Source of the DNA: Sphingobacterium hungaricum
Lineage (GTDB): Bacteria > Bacteroidota > Bacteroidia > Sphingobacteriales > Sphingobacteriaceae
Reading direction: 5' to 3'
DNA: 64,000 nt
Assembly: GCF_015210005.1 (NCBI RefSeq)
Contig: NZ_MU158698.1
Location: 3,147,273-3,211,272, forward strand
A program made the translations under genes and the position numbers. Positions 35,391-45,411 of the stretch are shown one piece after another. Each line of letters starts with the position of its first letter. Position 1 is the first letter of the stretch. Below the pieces are notes generated by a model that was not told the DNA's origin, made no database searches, and worked only from the letters and a program-made list of their open reading frames with translations.

Positions 35391-36383
35391 CTAATCGTTT
35401 TGTTTTTCTTTGGTAACAAAATAATTTTTCCGAATAACTTCAAAATCCTCTTCTGTCTTGATACGCTGCGCTTTAACCATGCAGTAAGATGTGAATGGCA
35501 ATACTAAAAACACAAATAATCCCCACATAAAGCCAAAGAAACCACCGATCAGCAAACTGAATAATAGAACGACCAAAGGATAACTAAATAGCAAACTTCC
35601 AAACAACAAAGAATCAAAGAAAATCGTTCCTTCGGTTTTTTTGCGAATATAATCGCGCCATAGGCGGTAATACCAAAACTGAGTATAATAACCGATTTTT
35701 GCTGGAATCCAAAGAAACTTCTGTAAATCAGGTGGGTTTTCTTTTGGAACTAATGGCTGAACTAACATGTTTGCTGTAAGTTCCTCGCGAACTTTCTGTA
35801 GCACAGCTGTCATCTGGACAACATGATCTTCGATGTAATCTGTCGGGTCAATTGGAGGCAGTGCTTGAATAGCAACAGCTTTAGGCACGAAAGAAAAAGA
35901 ACTGTATGATAGCGCAAAAGGCTGTATTTGAAGTGCAACCTCTTTTTTATAGCACATTTCCATTAAGCGATCACAGCCTTCCGGCATAAATTTGTGCAAT
36001 GTGTATTGATTATGCGAACGTCCTTCAGGAAAAATCAGGATGTGCTTTCCATCTTTCAGCAAACGTGTACATTCTTCGTAAGTAAATGCATTGCGAACCG
36101 CTGCATCATCAACATCATTTTTCTTATAGATTGGAAGCATAAACAGGCTTCGCAATAGCCAATTGTTTACGGGCTTTTCAAACAGGTCGCCCCTAGTTAG
36201 AAATCTAATTTCTCCAGGAGCATGCACGGCAATAATAAGTGCATCGAAAAAAGAATTCGGATGATTGGCGACAATAAGCGAGGGTGTTTTTTCCTGAATA
36301 AGTTCCAGCTGTTCAGTCCTCAAATCGGTTATATACCACTGAAGCCCAAATTTAACAAACGATTTCACTAAAGAATAGAACAT
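35391..36383 (-). CDS. PlsC-like glycerophosphate acyltransferase family protein
   Basis: 330 residues. The acyltransferase motifs are NHPNSFFD (NHx4D, catalytic His and Asp) near residue 40, GRSH preceded by FPE (FPEGRSH) near residue 120, and a hydrophobic pair of helices near the C-terminus (TIFFDSLLFGSLLFSYPLVV, LLFSLLIGGFFGFMWG). It probably transfers acyl chains to a lysophospholipid or a related lipid at the inner membrane. The C-terminal membrane extension is typical of larger Bacteroidota members of this family. The acceptor is not determined. Confidence 0.83.
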   Translation of the reverse strand: MFYSLVKSFVKFGLQWYITDLRTEQLELIQEKTPSLIVANHPNSFFDALIIAVHAPGEIRFLTRGDLFEKPVNNWLLRSLFMLPIYKKNDVDDAAVRNAFTYEECTRLLKDGKHILIFPEGRSHNQYTLHKFMPEGCDRLMEMCYKKEVALQIQPFALSYSSFSFVPKAVAIQALPPIDPTDYIEDHVVQMTAVLQKVREELTANMLVQPLVPKENPPDLQKFLWIPAKIGYYTQFWYYRLWRDYIRKKTEGTIFFDSLLFGSLLFSYPLVVLLFSLLIGGFFGFMWGLFVFLVLPFTSYCMVKAQRIKTEEDFEVIRKNYFVTKEKQND

Positions 36384-36470
36384 ACATTTACTTTTGTTAA
36401 CTTATTATAATGTTACATATTATCTGCTTAATGTCCAAAAAAGAATTAGTTAAATGGGCTAAAAATTCTT

Positions 36471-37676
36471 TTAAAGAGATTCGTAGTATGTTGTTCTAAA
36501 TATATCAATTGTTTCCCAATATTTATCTTTAACGAAATCATAATCTATAGCTAAGGGATTTCCTACAACATCTTTTACGTTTTGAAACGTATAGGCTGCC
36601 AGCGCGACATCCTTACAGGCAAACGAGAAGACTTTTGTTTCTGAATAATCTCCTGAGACGTCATTAATAACCCTTTCGTCTAAAAAAATGCAATTAGTAT
36701 CTATTGTCAATAGGTTTTTAAAATACGTCTTGACGAGGTTTGTTTGATAAAGAGCCAACTTCTTATCCGTTTCAGAATGATCGACGTGATTATAATACAT
36801 ATTAAATGATCCAATCCACGGATATGCAAATCGATTTTCATAAGTAAACACTTTTACATCGACAAAATCCTCAGTTAGATTACCTTCCAACAGCTCACCG
36901 CGGAACACATACCAATCTTTATCATCGGAAGGAATAAAAACTTCCTTCGTGTCTTTTGTCAAGTAATCTTTATACCTATAATTTAGGAAAGCCTCAATTT
37001 TGGTTAGAGGAAGGAGTGTTTGCTTTACATACCGAGGGTCTTGGAATTTTAATTTATCAATCTTAAGCAATAGATCCCGTTCACCAATATAAGCGCATAA
37101 ATATTGTGTCAAAACCATTTGTACAGTATCCAAATAATCATCCTGATTAACAGCTTGATGTCTACCTCCTTCATGGTATGTATTCGATTTCATCGATTTT
37201 TTGTTTGCTGTTTTCCCGATCAGTTTATGAACAAAGACAAGTTCGACTAAATCGGGGTATTCTGGATTGTCCTTTTCATAGAAAAATAGCGTATCCATAT
37301 CGATGAGCACCTCATCGAATTTATAATGCATGCTAAACCCATTGGGATGAGGATCTAAAGCTCTGAATGTGAAATATGCGGATTCCGGTGCTCGAACGAT
37401 AAATCCTTCAAGAAATGCATATGCGACAGTAGATAGATTTCCGAAAAAAAACCATTCAAACTTGTCACCTTGCTTTTCTGAGTGAACATTTATAGAAATC
37501 CTAAAGTTCTCAAAAACATCAGTAAATCGCCTATCTGGATAATCTTTTGAATTGCGGTTTTTAGTGATGAGATCGGTGTACAATTGCTTCTCGTTCGCCT
37601 TGAACCAACTCCAGATTAGCTTATAATAGGCATTATAAACGTTTGATTTTCTTTTGTAGGACCGTTGTGTTTTCAT
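36471..37676 (-). CDS. Uncharacterised soluble protein
   Basis: 401 residues, not recognised. No signal peptide or membrane segment; a strongly basic N-terminus (MKTQRSYKRKSNVYNAYYKL). The sequence is rich in aromatic residues and strands, for example FEWFFFGNLSTVAYAFLEGF, YFTFRALDPHPNGFSMHYKF and DDKDWYVFRGELLEGNLTEDF. One short helix-rich part lies around residues 195-240. It is a single gene, with no operon partner and about 230 bp of empty sequence upstream. I cannot suggest a reaction. Confidence 0.6.
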   Translation of the reverse strand: MKTQRSYKRKSNVYNAYYKLIWSWFKANEKQLYTDLITKNRNSKDYPDRRFTDVFENFRISINVHSEKQGDKFEWFFFGNLSTVAYAFLEGFIVRAPESAYFTFRALDPHPNGFSMHYKFDEVLIDMDTLFFYEKDNPEYPDLVELVFVHKLIGKTANKKSMKSNTYHEGGRHQAVNQDDYLDTVQMVLTQYLCAYIGERDLLLKIDKLKFQDPRYVKQTLLPLTKIEAFLNYRYKDYLTKDTKEVFIPSDDKDWYVFRGELLEGNLTEDFVDVKVFTYENRFAYPWIGSFNMYYNHVDHSETDKKLALYQTNLVKTYFKNLLTIDTNCIFLDERVINDVSGDYSETKVFSFACKDVALAAYTFQNVKDVVGNPLAIDYDFVKDKYWETIDIFRTTYYESL

Positions 37677-37904
37677 AATAAATTAGTTTTTGTTATGAAT
37701 CTTTCATCATACTAATTCATCAAACGAATTATAAACAATCGTGGCGCGGCATCCTTGCCGACCTGTTTTGAAAAGAAAAATATCTAAATCCAATTCTGGA
37801 TAACATGACCGATTGTGCTGATTTTCATAGTATAAGATTCTTCGTTGTATAAATTTAAAGAATTTTACAGAACAACGAATAATTTATAAGAAAAAAATAA
37901 ATAG

Positions 37905-39689
37905 TTAATCTAAATTCATCGAATGCGTAATCTTTTGAATATTCAGGCTATTCGCCATTGCTGAAAATATTTTATGATATACGCCATGCAAAGCATACAG
38001 ATCTTCATGCGAACCATCCTCTACAACCTCGCCCTTTTCCATGACCAAGATATGTTCTGCGTCAATAATCTGAGAAATGCTATGCGAAACCGTGATGACC
38101 GTACGTCCGACCTTTATGGCATCTAAGCTATTTTTAATTTGTTCCGTTGCAATGGCATCCAAATTTGCTGTGGGTTCATCCAAGAAAATAATTGGAGGAT
38201 TTTTTAAAAACATTCTGGCTATTGCAATGCGTTGTTGCTGTCCTCCGGACAATAAATTCGCTTGCGAATCATATCCATTCGGAAGTTCCATAATCTGTTC
38301 GTGAATAAAAGCTTGTTCTGCTGCAGCAATGATTTGTTCATCGGTTGCATTGACCTTTCCATAACGGATATTTTCAGCGATGCTTCCTTTGAAAATGTGA
38401 TTTTTCTGCAAAACTAAACCTACATGTTCTCTTAAAAAAGCGGTATTGTACTCCCTTAAATCTACTCCATCCAAAAGAATCTGGCCTTTCGAAGCGTCAT
38501 AAAACTTATCCAGCAAATTAATGACCGTGCTTTTTCCGGCACCTGAGAGACCAACCAAAGCGGTATTTTCATTTGGACAAATTGTCATCGAAACATTTCG
38601 TAAGGCTTCATGTCCATTCGGGTACGAGAATGACACATTTTTCAATTCAATAAGCCCTGTAATGGATTCAGGAATATAATTTCCGCTTGGCTCGATTTGA
38701 TCATCCGCTTCTAAAATCTCAAAGAAACTTTCTGAATAAATCAACGCATCATTGACCTCATCATAGATTCGATGCAATTGACGGATAGGTGCTGACACAT
38801 TATTGAACAACATAATGTGAAACATAATTGCTCCCAAAGTCATCTGCTCGTTCAAAACAAAATAAGCGGTCAGCACAATCACGATCACGACGCCGATTTG
38901 CTCAATGAAAGATTTAATGCTTTCAAAAACAAAACTTGTTTTTCGAGTTGCCAATTGATTTTCCGTCATGTCATATTGGATCTTCTGATGGCGTTCAGCT
39001 TCTTCTTTTTCCCGAGCAAAGGATTTAATGACTGTTATGGAATCAATCAGATTGATCAGTTGGTTGTTCTTGTTTTCCCGATAGCTCCGCATGTTTCGTC
39101 TAAAACCGCTTAACTTTTTAGCCTGTATCTGAGAAACATAAAAATAGATGGGAATAATAAAAAGTCCGACCAATCCAACATAGAAGTTGGCGATAAACAT
39201 ACAGACTAGCGCGACAATTGCATTCGCGAACAAAGGCAAAATGTCAATAAAGAAATTCTGTACCAAACGGGTTAAGCTGCTAATCCCTGCATCAATCCTC
39301 GTCTGCAATTTGCCAGACTCATTTTCGGTCGATGTAAAAAAGGCCATTTTATAAGTCAGTATGCGATTGACTATTGCTTGCGAAAAATCGCGCGCAATCA
39401 TGATCCTTAATTTCTCTCCATAGAATTTCTGTCCAAACTGCACAATGGAATACACGATTTCTTTACCTAAAAGCACCGCCGAAATAACCGACAACAGGTA
39501 CAACCCTTCTCGAAGCGGCGTCTTTGCGACCAGCAAATCAGAAATCGAATCGACCGTATATTTTAGGATAAATGCGTTAACCTGAGCAGCGAATGAACCG
39601 ATAACAGTTAAGACAAGCGTGTAGAATATTAGGTTTTGATAAGGTTTTGCAAACGGTCTTATTTTTTTAAAAAGTTGTTTAATCGTCAT
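37905..39689 (-). CDS. ABC-type exporter, fused permease and ATPase
   Basis: 594 residues, a half-transporter of the MsbA/LmrA/HlyB type that works as a dimer. Six transmembrane helices occupy about residues 15-300, with the intracellular loop GKLQTRIDAGISSLTRL. The ATPase has Walker A GLSGAGKST, Q-loop VLQKNHIF, signature LLSGGQQQRIAIAR, Walker B PIIFLDEPTANLD and H-loop VSHSIS. It exports lipids or hydrophobic compounds. The gene is monocistronic; no fusion-protein or outer-membrane partner is adjacent, so the substrate is unknown. Confidence 0.9.
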   Translation of the reverse strand: MTIKQLFKKIRPFAKPYQNLIFYTLVLTVIGSFAAQVNAFILKYTVDSISDLLVAKTPLREGLYLLSVISAVLLGKEIVYSIVQFGQKFYGEKLRIMIARDFSQAIVNRILTYKMAFFTSTENESGKLQTRIDAGISSLTRLVQNFFIDILPLFANAIVALVCMFIANFYVGLVGLFIIPIYFYVSQIQAKKLSGFRRNMRSYRENKNNQLINLIDSITVIKSFAREKEEAERHQKIQYDMTENQLATRKTSFVFESIKSFIEQIGVVIVIVLTAYFVLNEQMTLGAIMFHIMLFNNVSAPIRQLHRIYDEVNDALIYSESFFEILEADDQIEPSGNYIPESITGLIELKNVSFSYPNGHEALRNVSMTICPNENTALVGLSGAGKSTVINLLDKFYDASKGQILLDGVDLREYNTAFLREHVGLVLQKNHIFKGSIAENIRYGKVNATDEQIIAAAEQAFIHEQIMELPNGYDSQANLLSGGQQQRIAIARMFLKNPPIIFLDEPTANLDAIATEQIKNSLDAIKVGRTVITVSHSISQIIDAEHILVMEKGEVVEDGSHEDLYALHGVYHKIFSAMANSLNIQKITHSMNLD

Positions 39690-39801
39690 GTGTGCGGATT
39701 TCGGGAAACTTCAATGCAATTTTAAAGATTAAACAAGATAAAGATTAATTGGTTTGTGTAAGAATTTGATTGTGATAAAGTAGATTTATGAACAGATAAA
39801 A

Positions 39802-39835
39802 AAAGTGGAGCCTTTCGAGCTCCACTTTCCGATTA
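39802..39835 (-). terminator. Terminator of the TPR gene
   Basis: A 10-bp stem (AAAGTGGAGC / GCTCCACTTT) with a 7-nt loop; the minus strand continues into seven T. It lies 23 nt past the stop of the TPR gene. Confidence 0.88.
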
Positions 39836-39851
39836 TATATTTGATTTTTAA

Positions 39852-40523
39852 TTATTTCAAATTATCTCTATATACTTTCGCTTTTTTCAATTCTGTCTGA
39901 ATATCTTTTCTTGAAGAATCGTACGTCAAGACTTTCTCGTAATCTGCAACGGCTTTGTTGTATGCCTCTGTAGCAGTCGCTTTGTTGTAGTTGTCTGTTC
40001 CAGAAGTTCCCAAAAGAATTCCTAAATCACGGTAAGCAACAGCACGGTTCTGGTATAATTTTGCATCATTTGCATTGATGGCAATTGCTTTTGTGTAATC
40101 AGCAACCACAGAATTCAACAATTCCTCACGTTGAGAAGTGCTTAATTTACTTTCTTTGCTTACTGCAATTGTATTATTCGCTTTTGCTTTGTAATAATAA
40201 GCTGAAGTATTTTTTGGGTCTAAGCTAATTACTTTGTTAAAAGTCTCAATCGACTTTTTATAGTCCCCGCTTTGAAATTGTGAATAACCCAATAAATATA
40301 CAACATTTGGATCTTTTCCTTCAGCAGGTAAAGCTTTCTCTAAATAAGAAGCTGCATTTTTGAAATCACCTTCCAATAATGCTTTCTGTCCCATGCGCAC
40401 ATTTGGATTGCTGTGCTCATCTTGTGTTTGTGCTTGCGCAACATAAGTAAATGCTGATAAAGCAAAAACGGCTAAACCTACTTTGATAGATTTTAATGGA
40501 ACATGGAATACATTAATTTTCAT
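39852..40523 (-). CDS. Exported tetratricopeptide-repeat protein
   Basis: 223 residues with a signal peptide (cut after AQAQ). Three or more TPR units are visible: NAASYLEKALPAEGKDPNVV and GDYKKSIETFNKVISLDPKN, then a longer insert and VADYTKAIAINANDAKLYQN, ending with AYNKAVADYEKVLTYD. TPR domains mediate protein contacts; the periplasmic partner is unknown. It is divergent from lon across a 316-bp intergenic region. Confidence 0.85.
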   Translation of the reverse strand: MKINVFHVPLKSIKVGLAVFALSAFTYVAQAQTQDEHSNPNVRMGQKALLEGDFKNAASYLEKALPAEGKDPNVVYLLGYSQFQSGDYKKSIETFNKVISLDPKNTSAYYYKAKANNTIAVSKESKLSTSQREELLNSVVADYTKAIAINANDAKLYQNRAVAYRDLGILLGTSGTDNYNKATATEAYNKAVADYEKVLTYDSSRKDIQTELKKAKVYRDNLK

Positions 40524-40745
40524 ATTATTTTTCGTTATGTATAGTATTTATTAACTCAATAGAGTAAAAATGTAGCAAATAGTTTAATGAAGCAATAGAT
40601 AGTTATAAACATTTCCACATTTTCCACTTATTTCATTTTCGAAACGACTAAATTCATCTTCCTTAAAATGTCATAAGCTGAAAACAATCTGCCTTTTTTA
40701 CATGTATTACCTGTAACTTAGCATAAATTATACCAAGTTTAAAGC

Positions 40746-40762
40746 TTGGCATCCTGCTTGCA
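40746..40762 (+). promoter_or_regulatory. sigma54-type promoter upstream of lon
   Basis: TTGGCAT-N5-TTGCA matches the -24/-12 consensus (YTGGCAYG-N4-TTGCW): TGGCA is intact, TTGCA is intact, and the two key dinucleotides GG and GC are 11 nt apart as required. It lies 78 bp before the lon start, so initiation near position 40773 would give a leader of about 65 nt. The 316-bp gap between the TPR gene and lon otherwise shows no gene; just before the promoter is a small dyad, CCAAG and CTTGG. Confidence 0.45.
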
Positions 40763-40839
40763 CCTACTGATAGTATTCACTAACGCATTAAATAGAAAAA
40801 AAAGTTCTGACAACATGGCGGAATTTTAAAATATAATAT

Positions 40840-43299
40840 ATGAGCAAAAAAGAACCATTCGATTTTAATATAGGTCTACCCGTGATTAATGAAGATACTG
40901 AATTTTTTCCTTTACTAAGCCAACAAGATGAAGATGAAATGAGTAACGCTGATCTTCCAGAAACATTGGCAATATTACCTTTGCGCAATACTGTTTTGTT
41001 TCCGGGTGTTGTTATTCCCATTACGGTTGGCCGCGATAAATCAATCAAATTAGTTAAAGAGGCCTATAAAGGCAGCGATGTTATTGGTGTCGTTTCGCAG
41101 ACGAATATGTCTATTGAAGATCCATCGTTTGACGAATTGCATAAAATAGGTACTGTAGCAAGTGTGATTAAGGTTCTTCAGATGCCTGATGGCAATACAA
41201 CCGTGATTATTCAAGGTATGCAACGTTTTAAATTGATTGAGTTAATCGAAACGGAACCTTATATCAAAGCTAAAGTTGAGCGTTTTGTGGAATTGAAGCC
41301 CAAAACAAACAGTAAAGAATTTAAAGCCTTAATTTCTTCTATCAAAGAATTGGCTTTGCAGATCATTAATCTCTCTCCTAACCTTCCCAGCGAAGCAGGG
41401 ATTGCGATTAAGAACATTGAAAGCCCAACATTTTTGGTCAATTTCATTTCTTCAAACCTTGCATTGGACACTGAATCCAAACAGAATCTGTTGGAAACAA
41501 AAGATTTTGTAAAACGTGCGAAAATGTTGTTAGAGCATTTGACAACAGAAATTCAGATGCTGGAATTGAAGAATCAAATCCAGAATAAAGTACGCGTTGA
41601 TTTGGATAAACAACAGCGGGACTATTTCTTAAATCAGCAATTGAAAACCATTCAAGAGGAATTGGGCGGTAACTCACCTGATCTAGAAATTGAAGAACTG
41701 AATCTTCGTGCGAAATCCAAAAAATGGCCCGAGGACGTTAATAAACATTTCACCAAAGAGCTTGAAAAATTAATGCGGATAAATCCTGCGGCAGCAGATT
41801 ATTCGATTCAATTAAATTACCTCGAGCTTTTATTGGATTTGCCTTGGCGTCATTATACGAAAGACAATTTCGATCTAAACCGAGCAGTTAAGATTTTGGA
41901 TAAAGACCACTATGGCCTTGATAAAGTAAAGCAGCGCATTATTGAATATTTGGCAGTATTGAAGCTAAAGAATGATATGAAAGCGCCCATCCTTTGCCTT
42001 GTCGGCCCTCCGGGAGTTGGTAAAACTTCATTGGGAAAATCCATTGCGAAAGCCTTAGGAAGAAAATACACGCGCATGGCTTTAGGCGGTATTCATGACG
42101 AAGCGGAAATCCGAGGACATCGGAAAACATACATCGGCGCGATGCCGGGACGGATTATTCAGTCAATTAAAAAAGCTGGTTCATCGAATCCAGTTTTTGT
42201 ATTGGATGAAATCGATAAAATCGGAAGTGATTTTAAAGGCGATCCTTCATCAGCATTGTTGGAAGTATTGGATCCGGAGCAAAACACCAACTTTTATGAT
42301 CATTATGTCGAAATGGAATATGATTTATCGAAAGTCATGTTTATTGCGACAGCGAATTCATTAAACAGTATACAGCCTGCCCTGCTTGACCGTATGGAAA
42401 TCATCGAGGTCAACGGATACACTATTGAAGAGAAAATCGAGATTGCTAAAAAACATTTACTTCCAAAGCAACGTGAAATGCATGGCTTAAAAGTAAAAGA
42501 TGTTGCACTGAAACCAAAGGTTACGGAAAAAATAATCGAGGAATATACACGTGAGTCAGGTGTTCGTGGTTTAGAAAAACGGATAGGTTCAATCGTTCGC
42601 GGAATCGCAACGCGTATTGTGATGGAGAAACCATACAATGCTTCGGTTACAGAAGCAGATGTAGAGGAAATCTTAGGAGCTCCGATTTTCGATAAGGATT
42701 TATACGAGAACAACGAAGTTGCCGGAATCGTTACGGGTCTGGCTTGGACTTCGGTTGGCGGTGATATTCTATTTATCGAATCGAGTTTAAGTCCCGGAAA
42801 AGGAAAATTAATGCTTACCGGAAATTTAGGTGATGTGATGAAAGAATCGGCGTCAATTGCAATGGCTTATTTACGTTCGAACTCAGAGCTTTTCGGAATT
42901 GACTACAAGCTGTTTGACCAATGGGATGTAAACATTCACGTTCCAGCGGGTGCAACTCCAAAGGATGGTCCTTCCGCAGGTATTACGATGCTAACTGCTT
43001 TGACATCCTTATTCACGCAGCGCAAAGTCAAAGAAAAATTGGCCATGACAGGTGAGATTACCTTACGTGGACGTGTGCTTCCCGTTGGCGGAATTAAAGA
43101 AAAAATTCTAGCGGCAAAACGTGCGAACATTAAGGAAATTATCTTGAGCAAATCCAATAAAAAAGATATTTTAGAAATTAAGGAAGATTATATCAAAGAT
43201 TTAAAATTTCATTACGTGTCTGAAATGTCAGAAGTTATTGAACTGGCCTTATTAGATAAAAAAGTGAAAAACGCTAAGAACTTAGTCGTTGTCGCTTAA
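40840..43299 (+). CDS. lon: ATP-dependent Lon protease
   Basis: 819 residues, LonA type. Domain order: N-terminal substrate-binding domain ([20 protein letters not shown], about residues 30-240), coiled coil with the [19 protein letters not shown] signature, AAA+ module with Walker [10 protein letters not shown] and Walker [10 protein letters not shown], and the C-terminal serine peptidase domain with catalytic dyad S712 (DGPSAGITM) and K753 (VGGIKEKIL). It degrades damaged and regulatory proteins in the cytoplasm. A sigma54-like promoter lies upstream and an intrinsic terminator downstream, so it is a single-gene unit. Confidence 0.97.
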   Translation: MSKKEPFDFNIGLPVINEDTEFFPLLSQQDEDEMSNADLPETLAILPLRNTVLFPGVVIPITVGRDKSIKLVKEAYKGSDVIGVVSQTNMSIEDPSFDELHKIGTVASVIKVLQMPDGNTTVIIQGMQRFKLIELIETEPYIKAKVERFVELKPKTNSKEFKALISSIKELALQIINLSPNLPSEAGIAIKNIESPTFLVNFISSNLALDTESKQNLLETKDFVKRAKMLLEHLTTEIQMLELKNQIQNKVRVDLDKQQRDYFLNQQLKTIQEELGGNSPDLEIEELNLRAKSKKWPEDVNKHFTKELEKLMRINPAAADYSIQLNYLELLLDLPWRHYTKDNFDLNRAVKILDKDHYGLDKVKQRIIEYLAVLKLKNDMKAPILCLVGPPGVGKTSLGKSIAKALGRKYTRMALGGIHDEAEIRGHRKTYIGAMPGRIIQSIKKAGSSNPVFVLDEIDKIGSDFKGDPSSALLEVLDPEQNTNFYDHYVEMEYDLSKVMFIATANSLNSIQPALLDRMEIIEVNGYTIEEKIEIAKKHLLPKQREMHGLKVKDVALKPKVTEKIIEEYTRESGVRGLEKRIGSIVRGIATRIVMEKPYNASVTEADVEEILGAPIFDKDLYENNEVAGIVTGLAWTSVGGDILFIESSLSPGKGKLMLTGNLGDVMKESASIAMAYLRSNSELFGIDYKLFDQWDVNIHVPAGATPKDGPSAGITMLTALTSLFTQRKVKEKLAMTGEITLRGRVLPVGGIKEKILAAKRANIKEIILSKSNKKDILEIKEDYIKDLKFHYVSEMSEVIELALLDKKVKNAKNLVVVA

Positions 43300-43327
43300 T
43301 AATTTTTTAATTGAAATAGAGTTTATG

Positions 43328-43352
43328 AAAGAGCCGAAAGGCTCTTTTTTTA
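43328..43352 (+). terminator. Terminator of lon
   Basis: An 8-bp stem (AAAGAGCC / GGCTCTTT) closed by a GAAA tetraloop and followed by a T-run, 28 nt past the lon stop. Confidence 0.92.
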
Positions 43353-43496
43353 TTCTTATACTTTCAAAGATACAAATACGATATTACTCCAAATAATCAC
43401 AAATTTCTAATATAATATTCCTGTCAAAACAATAATCAAGGGTTTTAGACAAAGCGAATCTAACATTCCGATTACATTCCCTTTAAGACCGCTTAC

Positions 43497-43504
43497 TACC
43501 TTTG
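43497..43504 (+). promoter_or_regulatory. -7 box directly before the LLM oxidoreductase start
   Basis: TACCTTTG fits TAnnTTTG and ends only 6 bp before the ATG. If used, transcription would start at or within a base or two of the start codon, giving a leaderless mRNA. The -33 element is not clear. Confidence 0.4.
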
Positions 43505-43510
43505 TTTTAT

Positions 43511-44512
43511 ATGGGATTATTGAAAATATCGACACTTGAATTAGCGAATGTTGTCAAAGGGGGAACAACATTGGATGCCATCAACCGTTCAGTAGAATCA
43601 GCTCAAGTTTCAGAACAATTGGGTTACGAACGTATCTGGTTTGCGGAGCATCATAATATGGAACACATTGCGAGTAGCGCCACATCGGTTTTGATTGGGC
43701 ACGTCGCTGGAAAAACGAAATCTATACGGATTGGTTCGGGTGGAATTATGCTTCCCAACCATGCGCCCTTGGTTATTGCAGAACAGTTTGGAACTTTAGA
43801 AGCGATGTATCCAAATCGCATCGATTTGGGTTTAGGCCGCGCACCCGGAACTGACCAATTAACAGCAATGGCTTTGCGACGCAACAATTTAAATACATCT
43901 TTTTATTTTAAAGACGATGTACAAGCTTTGCAGCAGTACTTTCATTCAGATAATGCAATAAGCAAAGTTCGGGCACACCCAGGTGAAGGATTGGATATTC
44001 CAATTTATATTTTGGGCTCGAGTACCGATAGCGCCTATTTAGCTGCTGAATTGGGGCTGCCTTATGCTTTCGCTGCTCATTTTGCTCCCGCAATGCTTGA
44101 ACAGGCCGTACAGATTTATAAAACGCATTTTAAACCCTCCGAACAGCTTGCGGAACCCTACATGATCGTGTGTGTCAATGTTGTGGCAGCGGAAACTACC
44201 GAAGAAGCGGAAGTATTGGCTACCAGTCTATTCAATATGTTTGCTGGCATCATTACCAATGTTCGCCGGCCACTTTCCCCTCCTACCGAAAAACCGATTT
44301 ATCATGGTATTCCAGAAATCGAACGTGCGGTAGACCAGATGGTTTCGTGTACTTTTATGGGCGATAAAGCTAAAATCACTGAGGAATTGGGTACATTTGC
44401 TAAAACGTTGGGCATTGATGAAATTATGACAACAAATTATATCTACGATTCATCCAAACGTTTGAAATCTTTTGAAATCATTGCGGAAGCAGTACAAGAA
44501 ATCAACAAATGA
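43511..44512 (+). CDS. LLM-class flavin-dependent oxidoreductase
   Basis: 333 residues from the ATG ([11 protein letters not shown]); a TTG three codons earlier is less likely. The bacterial luciferase-like TIM barrel shows [20 protein letters not shown] near residue 40, [21 protein letters not shown] and [13 protein letters not shown], all family signatures, with [14 protein letters not shown] later. Such enzymes use FMN or F420 to oxidise small organic substrates. The substrate is unknown. The stop overlaps the next lipoprotein gene by 4 bp. Confidence 0.88.
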   Translation: MGLLKISTLELANVVKGGTTLDAINRSVESAQVSEQLGYERIWFAEHHNMEHIASSATSVLIGHVAGKTKSIRIGSGGIMLPNHAPLVIAEQFGTLEAMYPNRIDLGLGRAPGTDQLTAMALRRNNLNTSFYFKDDVQALQQYFHSDNAISKVRAHPGEGLDIPIYILGSSTDSAYLAAELGLPYAFAAHFAPAMLEQAVQIYKTHFKPSEQLAEPYMIVCVNVVAAETTEEAEVLATSLFNMFAGIITNVRRPLSPPTEKPIYHGIPEIERAVDQMVSCTFMGDKAKITEELGTFAKTLGIDEIMTTNYIYDSSKRLKSFEIIAEAVQEINK

Positions 44513-45306
44513 ACAAAAGCCATGTAATATGCGGTATCCTTATCTTATTTAGTTTCGTTGCTTGTAATCCTTTTGAAGATAAAAAGGGGAAGGAACAAGA
44601 TGACGTGTCGCAAGACAGCCTGACCACAGAAACGGCGGCAGCTATCTATCAATTCAACAAAGATTCTATCGCTGAACATCAATTATTTATGATTGATGTG
44701 TTTAGGGTTTTTGATGATGAGAAAAAGCCTCAAGATATCATCAACAATTCTTGGCTCGATTTGCACACAAAGGATAATAAATATTACTTGGATTCTTTAG
44801 ATTATTCAATTGAAATGGCTGGTGAGGATGCTTGTTCTGGATACCCATTGCAAGAGGTAAAGTCCAATCGGAACAGCCTATTGTTTATGAATATTCCAAG
44901 TTTGCATAAGGGCGAAGTCGAAACGATTTTTAGCATGTCGAAGGTAATGTGTCCCAATGAATCATACAGTTTCCAGTTTAATAACAATGGTTACGAATTG
45001 AAAGCTACGGGCGAGATTTCCCTTCAGCAGAATTATGTAGACGATTTCGGAAAACAGGTCCAGTACTGTGAATCAACTGATTATTCGTTAGCGATTTACA
45101 TGAACGGAAAGCTACAGAATAGAATTTTAGACAACGAGACATTTGACCAAACTACCGTCTCGTTGGTTTTCGTTGGGGATTTAGATAAAGACGGTTACGC
45201 TGATTTTATTATTTCTGCTCCTAGACATTATGAAGAACAACGCTATCTTCTAATACTTTCCTCAGATAATAAAATTTATGAAGCTTACAATTCGTTTGAT
45301 TGTTAG
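44509..45306 (+). CDS. Uncharacterised lipoprotein with FG-GAP-like end
   Basis: 265 residues. The signal peptide ends in lipobox FVAC. The sequence is otherwise not recognised; it is mixed alpha/beta with four further Cys (DACSGYP, VMCPNE, QYCEST and the final DC) that could form disulfides in the periplasm. Near the C-terminus [19 protein letters not shown] is a calcium-binding-like DxDxDGxxD loop as in FG-GAP repeats. It is translationally coupled to the LLM oxidoreductase by a 4-bp overlap, which has no obvious functional meaning. Confidence 0.68.
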   Translation: MNKSHVICGILILFSFVACNPFEDKKGKEQDDVSQDSLTTETAAAIYQFNKDSIAEHQLFMIDVFRVFDDEKKPQDIINNSWLDLHTKDNKYYLDSLDYSIEMAGEDACSGYPLQEVKSNRNSLLFMNIPSLHKGEVETIFSMSKVMCPNESYSFQFNNNGYELKATGEISLQQNYVDDFGKQVQYCESTDYSLAIYMNGKLQNRILDNETFDQTTVSLVFVGDLDKDGYADFIISAPRHYEEQRYLLILSSDNKIYEAYNSFDC

Positions 45307-45354
45307 TTCGTAACTGCCAAATGTGATATCAGTCAAGCTTCTAAAAACATTAAA

Positions 45355-45395
45355 AAAAAGAAATCCTGAAACGTTATGTTTCAGGATTTCTTTTT
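45355..45395. terminator. Bidirectional terminator between the lipoprotein gene and trxB
   Basis: An 18-bp perfect stem (AAAAAGAAATCCTGAAAC and its complement) with a 5-nt loop, between convergent genes. A-run and T-run edges suit termination in both directions. Confidence 0.92.
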
Positions 45396-45411
45396 ACAAT
45401 AAGAATTGCTG

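Noticed and set aside
40788..41048. Minus-strand frame across the lon start
   Set aside because: It covers the lon promoter-to-start region and the first conserved lon codons; no evidence of its own.
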